A stretch of DNA of 64,000 nt, taken from the NCBI GenBank assembly GCA_024699325.1, contig JAILPS010000014.1, forward strand, positions 1 through 64,000. Direction: 5' to 3'. Shown piece by piece: positions 50,428-58,989 of this stretch. Every line of letters starts with the position of its first letter. Position 1 is the first letter of the stretch. The translations under genes and the position numbers were made by a program. Source of the stretch: Lachnospiraceae bacterium. GTDB taxonomy: Bacteria; Bacillota; Clostridia; Lachnospirales; Lachnospiraceae. Below the pieces are notes generated by a model that was not told the DNA's origin, did no database searches, and saw only the letters and a program-made list of their open reading frames with translations.

Positions 50428-50875
50428 TGTTATCTCCCATGCTCAGAAAATAGCCCTCCTTGGAGTACTGAGCGCAGTTGTTCTCTGTCTCATAGACTAT
50501 GGAGCGGTGTACACAGTAGCCCTTCTCGTTCATTTTGTCATAGAAATATTTCGCGAGATTCTCAGCCGTTGGCCTGAAGGGAACATTTACAATTCTGAAG
50601 CCCTCGTCGATTAGCGCATCGTAGGTGGTCTTCTTAAGGGTACCCTCCTCGATGATGAGGCAGTGGTCCATGTAGTCGCATAACTCCTTAAGGTCCGCCT
50701 TAAGGGAGCCGAAATCCGCAATCATGCCCCTGGTCTGGGTGTCCATATTCAAATTCTCCTGGCTGACCTCGATGATCACGCGCCAGCAGTGTCCGTGGAG
50801 GTTGCTGCATTTGCCCTGATAACCGCTTAGGAAATGCGCCGAATCAAACCTCTGCTCAGTCTTTATAATGTACAT
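50417..50875 (-). CDS. queD: 6-carboxytetrahydropterin synthase
   Basis: RFDSAHFLSGYQGKCSNLHGHCWRVIIEVS, DFGSLKADLKELCDYMDHCLI, PTAENLAKYFYDKM. Confidence 0.95.
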   Translation of the reverse strand: MYIIKTEQRFDSAHFLSGYQGKCSNLHGHCWRVIIEVSQENLNMDTQTRGMIADFGSLKADLKELCDYMDHCLIIEEGTLKKTTYDALIDEGFRIVNVPFRPTAENLAKYFYDKMNEKGYCVHRSIVYETENNCAQYSKEGYFLSMGDNNDF

Positions 50876-50903
50876 AAAAACTCCTTATAATTAAAAACAG
50901 ATG

Positions 50904-50978
50904 CCTTCCATATGGGGCACCCGCACTTATGACAATAGTCAAAATGTATGCGCCCGGTTTTGTTTACAGACTGGAAGG
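50904..50978 (-). promoter_or_regulatory. structured 5' leader of queD operon, candidate riboswitch
   Basis: Perfect 7-bp closing stem CCTTCCA/TGGAAGG around nested GGGCGC/GTGCCC and TGAC-TATT-GTCA hairpins. Confidence 0.4.
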
Positions 50979-51043
50979 TCGATGAACAGTCTCTACATCT
51001 TTATAATGCAAAAATTCCAAAATAGCAACATCTAAAATTGAAA

Positions 51044-51072
51044 TTGACTAAAAACACATATTGTTTTAGAAT
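51044..51072 (+). promoter_or_regulatory. sigma70-type promoter for truA
   Basis: TTGACT - 17 nt - TAGAAT. Confidence 0.65.
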
Positions 51073-51103
51073 TTTAGCAGAGTTTAATTTGAAAAGGAAC
51101 GTT

Positions 51104-51844
51104 ATGAGCGAGAAGAATTACAAGATGACCATCTGCTACGATGGCACGAGATATTACGGCTGGGAGCACCAGCCCGACAGGGATACCATACAGGGCAAGC
51201 TTGAAAATGTCTTAAAGGGCATGACCGGGAGCGAGATAGAGGTGACAGGCGCCGGGCGAACGGACGCCGGAGTGCACGCCAGAGAGATGGTGGCAAACTT
51301 CCATCTGGACACGAGAAGAAGTCCTGAACAGATTAGGGACTATTTTAACAGATATCTCCCCGAGGACATAGCGGTCTTAGAGGTCAGGGAGGCAGCCGAG
51401 CAGTTTCACGCCAGATATAAGGCCGTGGGAAAAACCTACCGCTATACCTGCTATGACGGCCCCGTAAAGCCTGTCTTTGACAGAAAATATGTGAATGTCT
51501 TAGACTTCTCCCCTGATATCGAGGCCATGAGGCAGGCGGCTGCATACCTCACGGGAAAACATGACTACAAGAGTTTTTGCGGTAACTCCAGATTTAAGAA
51601 GTCCTCAGTCCGCGTGGTTGACGCCATCACCATAGATAAGAAGAGGGGCTATATTTACATGACATTTCACGGCACAGGCTTTTTGCAGAACATGGTCAGA
51701 ATTCTTGTGGGAACGCTTTTAGAGGTGGGAAAGGGAAGCTATCCGCCAGAGCATGTGAAGGAAATATTAGAGGCGCTTGACAGAAGTGTGGCGGGACCCA
51801 CCGCGCCAGCCTGCGGGTTGTGCCTTATGAAGGTTGACTACTAA
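51104..51844 (+). CDS. truA: tRNA pseudouridine synthase A
   Basis: YKMTICYDGTRYYGWEHQPDRDTIQGKLE, GAGRTDAGVHAREMVANF, FHGTGFLQNMVRILVGTLLEVGKG. Confidence 0.95.
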   Translation: MSEKNYKMTICYDGTRYYGWEHQPDRDTIQGKLENVLKGMTGSEIEVTGAGRTDAGVHAREMVANFHLDTRRSPEQIRDYFNRYLPEDIAVLEVREAAEQFHARYKAVGKTYRYTCYDGPVKPVFDRKYVNVLDFSPDIEAMRQAAAYLTGKHDYKSFCGNSRFKKSSVRVVDAITIDKKRGYIYMTFHGTGFLQNMVRILVGTLLEVGKGSYPPEHVKEILEALDRSVAGPTAPACGLCLMKVDY

Positions 51845-51868
51845 GAGATGCACACAACACATTGAATA

Positions 51869-51914
51869 ATATGCAGAGGATATGCCAAATAAGGCTGTTC
51901 TCTGCATTTTTGTA
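51869..51914 (+). terminator. intrinsic terminator after truA
   Basis: ATGCAGAG...CTCTGCATTTTTG. Confidence 0.65.
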
Positions 51915-52095
51915 TTACAAATAATAAAACTTATTATTAAAATCATTTGGAGTTTATAAAGGTTTCGTGAAGAATGGGCCGTAATTATTGACACTGAAAA
52001 ACTGCGAGAATATAATCAAATCAGTGTGCAAATTCTGCCTGTTTTTGGGCTTATTTGCCGTTGGATGTGTTATATATGCAGGAGAGCATTTATAT

Positions 52096-53856
52096 ATGGG
52101 CAAAGTGATCGGAATAGATTTGGGAACCACAAACAGCGCTGTGGCCGTCATGGAGGGCGAACAGGCTGTAATAATAACCAACTCTGAGGGGGCTAGAACC
52201 ACCCCCAGCGTTGTCGCGTTCTCAAAAAACGGAGAGCGCTTTGTCGGGGAGAAGGCCAAGAGACAGGCGTCCGTCAACACGGACAGAACCATCTCCTCCA
52301 TCAAGAGACGCATGGGAAGCGACTACCGCGTGCATATAGACGATAAGGAATACTCCCCGCAGGAGATTTCGGCGATGATCTTAAAGAAGCTTAAGAAGGA
52401 CGCCGAAAACTATTTAGGAGAGAGCGTTAATGAGGCGGTCATAACCGTGCCTGCCTACTACACTGACGCGCAGCGCCAGGCCACGAAGGACGCCGGAAGG
52501 ATTGCGGGGCTTGATGTCAAGAGAATAATCAACGAGCCCACAGCCGCGGCGCTTGCATATGGGCTGGACAACGGTGAGTCCCAGAAAATCTTAGTTTACG
52601 ATCTGGGCGGCGGAACATTTGACGTGTCTATAATAGAGCTTGGCGACGACCTGATAGAGGTTTTGTCCACCGCAGGCGACAACCACCTGGGGGGCGACGA
52701 CTTCGACGAGAGGCTCGCGCAGTTCATGGTGGAGCAGTTTCAGAAGTACCAGAAGGTCAAGATCTGCAAGGATGTGACTGCGATGGCGAGGATTCGCGAG
52801 GAGGCGGAGAAGGCCAAGAAGGAGTTAAGCTTTGCAGAGAATTATAATGTGAACCTTCCCTTCATCACCACGAGGAAGGGCGAGCCTGTTCACATGCAGA
52901 TGAACATAACCAGGAAGATGCTTGAGGAGCTTATAAGGGACCTGGTGGACAGAACCGAGACCCCTGTAAGAACCGCACTTAACGATGCGCATCTGACTCC
53001 CATGGATATCGACAGAGTTCTCTTAGTCGGAGGCTCCACGAGAATTCCCATGGTGGTCACGAAGGTTAAAAACATGTTGGGACGCGAGCCCTCTAAGAGC
53101 ATAAACCCTGACGAATGCGTCGCCATAGGCGCAGCCATACAGGGCGGCAAGATGACGACAGGAAGCTATGCGCTGTCGGCGGATTCGAAGGTGAGCCAGA
53201 TAGTCCTGATGGACGTAACTCCGCTGTCTCTCTCAGTTGAGACCATCGGAGGAATAGCAAACAGAATAATAGAGAGAAACGAGACCATCCCTGTAAGGCA
53301 GAGTAAGATTTTCTCCACCGCCATGAATTTCCAGACCACTGTAGAGGTCAAGGTATATCAGGGCGAGAGGAGATTTACCAGGGATAATAAGCTCCTTGCT
53401 TCATTTAAGCTGGAGGGCATCAAGAGGGCGCTCGCCGGAACCCCTCAGATCGAGGTCACATTTGACATAGATGTTAACGGCATACTGAAGGTTTCAGCGA
53501 AGGATTTGGGAACCGGAAGGCAGCAGCAGGTCACCATCACATCCACCACCAACCTGAGTGAGGAGGAGATTGAGAGGGCCTGCGCGGATGCCGCAAGATA
53601 TGAGAGCGAGGAAAACAGAAGATTAGAGCTGGTGGAGATTAGAAACGAGGCGGAGAGCTTAGTTTACAGCGTGGAGGAGAGGCTTGATAAGGCCAAGAGC
53701 TCCATGGACAGAGCAGAGTACAAGCAGATAAGAGCGGATAAGGATGAACTTAAGAAGATGGTGGTGAAGACATCACCTGAGAGGATAACCGAAATGGAGG
53801 CCGGAAGAATTAAGGAGGCCATGGAGGTTTTGAGGGCTTCGTCAGCCCGGCTATAA
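52096..53856 (+). CDS. Hsp70-family chaperone (DnaK-like, short C-terminus)
   Basis: [80 protein letters not shown] aggaga upstream of ATG 52096. Confidence 0.93.
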   Translation: MGKVIGIDLGTTNSAVAVMEGEQAVIITNSEGARTTPSVVAFSKNGERFVGEKAKRQASVNTDRTISSIKRRMGSDYRVHIDDKEYSPQEISAMILKKLKKDAENYLGESVNEAVITVPAYYTDAQRQATKDAGRIAGLDVKRIINEPTAAALAYGLDNGESQKILVYDLGGGTFDVSIIELGDDLIEVLSTAGDNHLGGDDFDERLAQFMVEQFQKYQKVKICKDVTAMARIREEAEKAKKELSFAENYNVNLPFITTRKGEPVHMQMNITRKMLEELIRDLVDRTETPVRTALNDAHLTPMDIDRVLLVGGSTRIPMVVTKVKNMLGREPSKSINPDECVAIGAAIQGGKMTTGSYALSADSKVSQIVLMDVTPLSLSVETIGGIANRIIERNETIPVRQSKIFSTAMNFQTTVEVKVYQGERRFTRDNKLLASFKLEGIKRALAGTPQIEVTFDIDVNGILKVSAKDLGTGRQQQVTITSTTNLSEEEIERACADAARYESEENRRLELVEIRNEAESLVYSVEERLDKAKSSMDRAEYKQIRADKDELKKMVVKTSPERITEMEAGRIKEAMEVLRASSARL

Positions 53857-53879
53857 TAATGACAAGGGTGGGTGATCTT

Positions 53880-54287
53880 ATGTTGGCAAAAATCAGGAAT
53901 TCCCTCTGCAATTTCATGCGGGGAAGGTATGGACTTGATACCCTGGGGAATTTTCTTCTGATTATCGGCGTAATTCTGGCTTTTATCAATTTATTTTTAG
54001 GCAATACTGTGGTATGCTTGTGTGCGTGGCTGATGCTTGTGATAGCATATGCGCGAATGTTCTCGAAGAAGTATGAGAAGCGAAACGCAGAGAATGTCTG
54101 GTTTCTGGAGAGAACGACCAGAATCAGAGAGTGGCTTAACAAACATCTGGCAAGAATCCGCATCCGCAGGACACACCACATTTACACATGTCCCGGCTGC
54201 AAGCAGAAAATCAAGATACCCAAGGGCAAGGGTGAGGTTACCATAACCTGCCCTAAATGCAGAATAGAATTTACCAAGAAGAGTTGA
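53880..54287 (+). CDS. small membrane protein with C-terminal zinc ribbon
   Basis: Two TM segments; YTCPGCKQKIKIPKGKGEVTITCPKCRIEF; between Hsp70 and DUF5685-like genes. Confidence 0.75.
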   Translation: MLAKIRNSLCNFMRGRYGLDTLGNFLLIIGVILAFINLFLGNTVVCLCAWLMLVIAYARMFSKKYEKRNAENVWFLERTTRIREWLNKHLARIRIRRTHHIYTCPGCKQKIKIPKGKGEVTITCPKCRIEFTKKS

Positions 54288-54288
54288 T

Positions 54289-55167
54289 ATGTTTGGATAC
54301 ATAGTAGTTAACAAACCGGAGCTTAAGGTCAGGGAGTTTGACAGATATCAGGAATATTACTGCGGACTGTGTCACGCGCTTAAGGATGAATATGGTCAGC
54401 TTGGGAGATTTTGCCTAAGCTATGACATGACATTTCTGGCGATGCTTCTGTGCGGGCTCTATGAGCCTGAGCTGGCGCGCCACGATGACATGTGCCCCCT
54501 GCATCCCATGCAGAAGAGACCGTATCTGTCGGCGGATATTTTTAAATATGTTGCTGACATGAACGTGATTTTGATGTATTATAAATGTTTGGATGACTGG
54601 GAAGACGAGAAGAAGGCGGGAAGAGGCCTGTACGCTCTAAGCCTTAAGAAGGCCATGGAGAGCTTAAGGGAGCGCTATCCGGACAAATGTAAGAAGATTG
54701 CGAAGCTTCTTAGGAAGAACTCCGAGGCCGAGAAGGCGTTTGCGGGAAGGAAGCTCACTTCCAGGGCGCTTGACTATCTGTCAGGGCTCTCAGGGAAGAT
54801 GCTTGCCGAGGTTTTCGCCATGAAGGATGACGAGTGGAACGACGAGCTCAGAAAGCTTGGCTTCTATCTGGGCAAATTCATCTACTTAAGTGACGCGTAT
54901 GCGGACATGGAGGAGGATGATAAGAAGGGACGCTTCAATGCATTTGCAAGCTACAGGGACAGAGAGAATTTTGAAAACTGGGTCCACAGTCTGCTTCTCA
55001 TGAGCGCCACATCGGCGGCGAGATATTTTGAGATGCTGCCCATCATAGAGGATGCACAGATATTGAGAAACGTCATCTACGCCGGCATATGGACCGGCTA
55101 TCAAACAGCTAAAAGGAGAAGAGCGGACCATGACAGATCCTTATCAGATACTGGGCGTCAGTCGTGA
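54289..55167 (+). CDS. DUF5685-like protein
   Basis: MFGYIVVNKPELKVREFDRYQEYYCGLCHALKDEYGQLGRFCLSYDMTFLAMLLCGLYEPE. Confidence 0.72.
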   Translation: MFGYIVVNKPELKVREFDRYQEYYCGLCHALKDEYGQLGRFCLSYDMTFLAMLLCGLYEPELARHDDMCPLHPMQKRPYLSADIFKYVADMNVILMYYKCLDDWEDEKKAGRGLYALSLKKAMESLRERYPDKCKKIAKLLRKNSEAEKAFAGRKLTSRALDYLSGLSGKMLAEVFAMKDDEWNDELRKLGFYLGKFIYLSDAYADMEEDDKKGRFNAFASYRDRENFENWVHSLLLMSATSAARYFEMLPIIEDAQILRNVIYAGIWTGYQTAKRRRADHDRSLSDTGRQS

Positions 55168-55891
55168 CGCGTCGGAGGATGATATCAAGAAGGCTTACAG
55201 AACGCTGAGCCGCAAATATCACCCCGATTCCAATATAGGTAAGAGTGAAGCAGCGCAGAAGGCCGCGGAGGAGAAGTTTAAGGAAGTTCAGAAGGCATAT
55301 AAGGCAATAGTAAGTGGGGAGGCCGCATCGCAGTACGACAACCAGTATGGTCCCGGAAGCAGCAGAGGACAGAGTTCGTACGGTCAGAGCGCCTACGGCG
55401 GTGGATTTTCAGGCTACAGCGGAAACTACTCCTCAAACTATGGAGGTTACGGTCAATATAACTATAATCCCAATGGTCAGGGTGGCTACAGAAGTCCTGA
55501 GCAGTCCAGAAACGAAGCCTACTACACAGCCTGTGCAAACTATCTTCGAAACCGCATGTACATGGAGGCCTACAGAACACTCACCGACATCCCCGACAGG
55601 GATGGCAGATGGTATTATTACAGCGCCATGGCCAATGCCGGCATGGGCAACCAGACAAGCGCGCTGTCTGACATAGAGACTGCGATAATGCTTGAGCCCA
55701 ACAACATGGAGTACAGGCGTTTCGCCGAGAGACTGTCAAACGGAGGCGGCTGGTACACAGAGGTTGGCAAAACTTACGGACAGCCCGACACAAGCGGTTC
55801 GAGCGTATGTGTCAAGATTTGTCTGTTCACGATTTGCTGCGGCTGCAGCGGCGGAAGCTCAGGCTGTTATTTCCCTCTGTTTTGTCTCTAA
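55130..55891 (+). CDS. J-domain protein with Y/G/S/Q-rich linker, TPR-like region and Cys-rich tail
   Basis: MTDPYQILGVSRDASEDDIKKAYRTLSRKYHPDSN (HPD); SSYGQSAYGGGFSGYSGNYSSNYGGYGQYNYNPNGQGGY; tail CVKICLFTICCGCSGGSSGCYFPLFCL. Confidence 0.9.
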   Translation: MTDPYQILGVSRDASEDDIKKAYRTLSRKYHPDSNIGKSEAAQKAAEEKFKEVQKAYKAIVSGEAASQYDNQYGPGSSRGQSSYGQSAYGGGFSGYSGNYSSNYGGYGQYNYNPNGQGGYRSPEQSRNEAYYTACANYLRNRMYMEAYRTLTDIPDRDGRWYYYSAMANAGMGNQTSALSDIETAIMLEPNNMEYRRFAERLSNGGGWYTEVGKTYGQPDTSGSSVCVKICLFTICCGCSGGSSGCYFPLFCL

Positions 55892-55915
55892 AAAAATACA
55901 TATTGTTAAACGATT

Positions 55916-55944
55916 AAGACGAGGCCACAGGCCTCGTCTTTTCT
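55916..55944 (+). terminator. intrinsic terminator
   Basis: AAGACGAGGCC-ACA-GGCCTCGTCTTTTC. Confidence 0.88.
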
Positions 55945-56029
55945 CTTAAACTATTGCATTTGCGAAACCAATAAAGTATAATGTTTTCGCATTAAAGCAT
56001 AAATAATTGTCTTGAAAGGACGTTTCATT

Positions 56030-57607
56030 ATGGCAAAATTAACACAGAGACACGCAGGCATCCTGCTTCATCCCTCGTCACTTCCGTCACCATACGGAAT
56101 CGGCGATTTTGGCAAGGGTGCATACAAGTTTGTCGATTTTTTGGAGAAGGCCGGCCAGAGCATCTGGCAGGTGCTTCCGTTTGGGCCTACGGGCTACGGC
56201 GATTCGCCATATCAGAGCTTCTCGGCATTTGCCGGACAGCCGCTGTTCATATCGCTTGAGGATCTGGTGGACGATGGGCTGTTGTCCTATGGCGACCTCA
56301 CATATGTTCCCAACTTCTCGCCTGACAGCGTGGACTACGGCTATGTGCAGTATTACAAGAAGCCTCTGTACAGGAGGGCGTATGACAACTTCGTGGCGGA
56401 CTGCGCCAAGAAGAAGCCTGTATTAGACCCTGATATCAAGAAGGCGTATAATAACTTCTGCAAGAATAACGCCGAGTGGCTTGACGACTACGCGCTGTTT
56501 ATGGCGGTCAAGGATTCCCAGGGCGGTGTGAGCTTCTTCGACTGGCCTGAGGAGCTTAGAAGACCTTCGATGGAGACTAAGAAGGCGCTGGTTTGCGAGC
56601 ATGAGGCAGCCATCGGCTACTATATGTTCCTGCAGTTTCTCTTCTTCAGACAGTGGGCAGCGCTCAAGGCGTACGCTAACGCCAAGGGCATCAAGATTGT
56701 CGGAGATATCCCAATCTTCGTGTCCATGGACAGCGCAGATGTTTGGGCTAATCCTGAGCTCTTCCAGCTCGATTCTAAGGGCTACCCGACAGTTGTTGCG
56801 GGAGTTCCGCCTGACTACTTCTCAGAGACAGGTCAGCTCTGGGGCAACCCTCTGTATGACTGGAAGTACCACAAGAAGACCGGCTACAAGTGGTGGATTG
56901 CCAGAATTAAGAACCAGCTCACAATATTTGACTATATAAGGATCGATCATTTCAGAGGCTTTGAGGCCTACTGGGCAGTGCCATACGGCGATGAAAACGC
57001 CATAGGCGGCAAGTGGCGCAAGGGTCCTGACCACGACTTCTTCAACACGCTTACGAAGGCGCTGGGCGAGAATCTCCCTATCTGGGCAGAGGATTTGGGC
57101 ATCATCACAGATGATGTGGAGGCTCTCAGAGACGATTACAATCTCCCGGGCATGAAGGTTTTACAGTTTGCGTTCTGCTCAGAGGACGAGAATGACATCT
57201 TCCCTCACAGATTTAAGACCGAGAACTGCATTTGCTACACGGGAACCCACGACAACGACACCACCAGGGGGTGGTACAATGAGCAGGGCGAGAAGCAGAA
57301 GGACAGACTTAGGGTTTATCTCAACTGCAGCGGTGACAATATCCACTGGGACATGATTAGATGCTGTCTGGGAAGCGTTGCCAAATACGCGGTTTACCCT
57401 ATGCAGGATGTGTTGGGTTACGGCTCCGACTGCAGAATGAACACGCCAAGCGTGCCATCCGGCAACTGGCAGTTTAGAGTACGCGAGGAGAATTTTAACG
57501 ATGGGCTGGCAGAGTATCTGAAAATGCTTGCCGGTGTTTATGGACGACTTCCGCTCCCCGAGGAAGAGGAGACAGAGGAAGAAGATATTAAAGTGGAGAG
57601 TGACTGA
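56030..57607 (+). CDS. malQ: 4-alpha-glucanotransferase
   Basis: RHAGILLHPSSLPSPYGIGDFGKGAYKFVDFLEKAGQSIWQVLPFGPTGYGDSPYQSFSAFAGQP; IRIDHFRGFEAYW. Confidence 0.96.
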   Translation: MAKLTQRHAGILLHPSSLPSPYGIGDFGKGAYKFVDFLEKAGQSIWQVLPFGPTGYGDSPYQSFSAFAGQPLFISLEDLVDDGLLSYGDLTYVPNFSPDSVDYGYVQYYKKPLYRRAYDNFVADCAKKKPVLDPDIKKAYNNFCKNNAEWLDDYALFMAVKDSQGGVSFFDWPEELRRPSMETKKALVCEHEAAIGYYMFLQFLFFRQWAALKAYANAKGIKIVGDIPIFVSMDSADVWANPELFQLDSKGYPTVVAGVPPDYFSETGQLWGNPLYDWKYHKKTGYKWWIARIKNQLTIFDYIRIDHFRGFEAYWAVPYGDENAIGGKWRKGPDHDFFNTLTKALGENLPIWAEDLGIITDDVEALRDDYNLPGMKVLQFAFCSEDENDIFPHRFKTENCICYTGTHDNDTTRGWYNEQGEKQKDRLRVYLNCSGDNIHWDMIRCCLGSVAKYAVYPMQDVLGYGSDCRMNTPSVPSGNWQFRVREENFNDGLAEYLKMLAGVYGRLPLPEEEETEEEDIKVESD

Positions 57608-58338
57608 TGATTAGAATAATAATCGTAGGAATATTTTTGGTCCTGTTTTTTATTTTGGGACTCATCCCCATGGGAATCTTCTGGATCATCGGAAGATTCA
57701 ACAAGAACCTGGCCGACAGGCTCAGCAAGGGCTTAGTCATGTGGGCATTTCGCGTCGTAATGTTTTTGTCGGGCGTAAAGCTTGACATCAAGGGCTACGA
57801 AAACATACCTGACGTTCCTGTTTTATATGTTTCAAACCACCAGAGCATTTTCGATATCGTGGTCGGTTATCCCTGCGTGAAGGGGCTGTGCGGCTTCGTT
57901 GCCAAGGTCTCTGTCAAGAAGGTTCCAATCCTCAGAAGATGGATGAACATGCTTCACTGCCTGTTTATGAACCGCGACGATGTGCGCCAGAGCCTGCAGG
58001 TCATCCTCCAGGGCGCTGAGCAAATTAAGTGCGGCATCTCCATGTGGATCTGCCCCGAGGGCACCAGAAACAAAACCCCTGATGAGGTGACCACCATGGA
58101 GTTTAAGGAAGGCTCGCTTAAGATGGCGGAGAAGGCTAAGGCCCCCGTGGTTCCGGTAGCCATCACAGGCACACGAAACATATTTGAGAGACAGTTCCCA
58201 AGACTTAAGGGCGGCAAGGTCACCATAGAATTTGGCAAGCCGTTTATGATAAGCGAGCTGCCGCCAGAGCACAGGAAGGCATCAGGCGCGTACGCGAGAG
58301 ACATTATCGAGCAGATGCTCGCCACACATGAGAAATAG
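57607..58338 (+). CDS. plsC: 1-acyl-sn-glycerol-3-phosphate acyltransferase
   Basis: YVSNHQSIFDIVV (NHxxxxD), CPEGTRNK (EGTR). Confidence 0.92.
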   Translation: MIRIIIVGIFLVLFFILGLIPMGIFWIIGRFNKNLADRLSKGLVMWAFRVVMFLSGVKLDIKGYENIPDVPVLYVSNHQSIFDIVVGYPCVKGLCGFVAKVSVKKVPILRRWMNMLHCLFMNRDDVRQSLQVILQGAEQIKCGISMWICPEGTRNKTPDEVTTMEFKEGSLKMAEKAKAPVVPVAITGTRNIFERQFPRLKGGKVTIEFGKPFMISELPPEHRKASGAYARDIIEQMLATHEK

Positions 58339-58347
58339 TAAATGATT

Positions 58348-58384
58348 AAACCACCCCGTGGGCAGCGCCCGCGGGGTGGTTTGG
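58348..58384 (+). terminator. intrinsic terminator
   Basis: AACCACCCCGTGGGCAGCGCCCGCGGGGTGGTTT. Confidence 0.85.
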
Positions 58385-58444
58385 TTAGTAATATTTATAG
58401 CACAATATACTGATGTGTTCGCAGAGTGACCAGGGACACAAAAA

Positions 58445-58477
58445 AAGAAGCTCGTCTGGGTTAGGACGAGCTTCTTG
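58445..58477 (-). terminator. intrinsic terminator after rpsT
   Basis: Reverse strand AGAAGCTCGTC...GACGAGCTTCTTTTTT. Confidence 0.85.
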
Positions 58478-58493
58478 TATAATTCTTATAAGA

Positions 58494-58757
58494 TTATGCC
58501 ATCTTGTTAACAGCAAGTGAGAGACGAGAAACCTTACGAGAAACTGTGTTCTTGTGGTATACGCCCTTCTTGCAAGCCTTGTCAAGTACGCTTGTAGCCT
58601 CAACTAATGCTGCAGAAGCTGCTGCCTTATCGCCTGCTGCGATAGCTGCATCTACCTTCTTAACATATGTCTTAACCTTAGACTTGATAGCCTTGTTGCG
58701 CTCTGTCTTTGTCTTAATAACAAGAATTCTCTTCTTAGCTGACTTAATATTTGCCAT
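58494..58757 (-). CDS. rpsT: 30S ribosomal protein S20
   Basis: MANIKSAKKRILVIKTKTERNKAIKSKVKTYVKKVDAAI. Confidence 0.97.
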   Translation of the reverse strand: MANIKSAKKRILVIKTKTERNKAIKSKVKTYVKKVDAAIAAGDKAAASAALVEATSVLDKACKKGVYHKNTVSRKVSRLSLAVNKMA

Positions 58758-58932
58758 GTGGCACCTCCATCAAAATATACGAGTTAATGTTTACTGTACA
58801 AGTCGAAAGGAGAGTGACTTTCGCTTATACGATCTGAACAGGATTCTTGACACGGACTTACTGTTCAGACACACTGAGATAGTGTAGCAAACAGAAATAG
58901 TTATGTCAAGAGATAAAATAAACTTTTTGAAG

Positions 58933-58969
58933 GAAAAAGGGCTGACAACAGGTCAGCCCTAACTAAACG
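58933..58969 (-). terminator. terminator of the zinc-finger lipoprotein gene; copy 1 of a ~37-nt repeat
   Basis: GAAAAAGGGCTGACAACAGGTCAGCCCTAACTAAACG. Confidence 0.8.
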
Positions 58970-58989
58970 CCAATCAGGCAATCATTCGC

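Noticed and set aside
51988-52095. In-frame hydrophobic extension upstream of Hsp70 ([23 protein letters not shown]), suggesting a membrane-anchored chaperone
   Set aside because: RBS AGGAGA sits directly before ATG 52096, which starts the canonical [14 protein letters not shown]; no good RBS at 51988. N-terminal proteomics could reopen this
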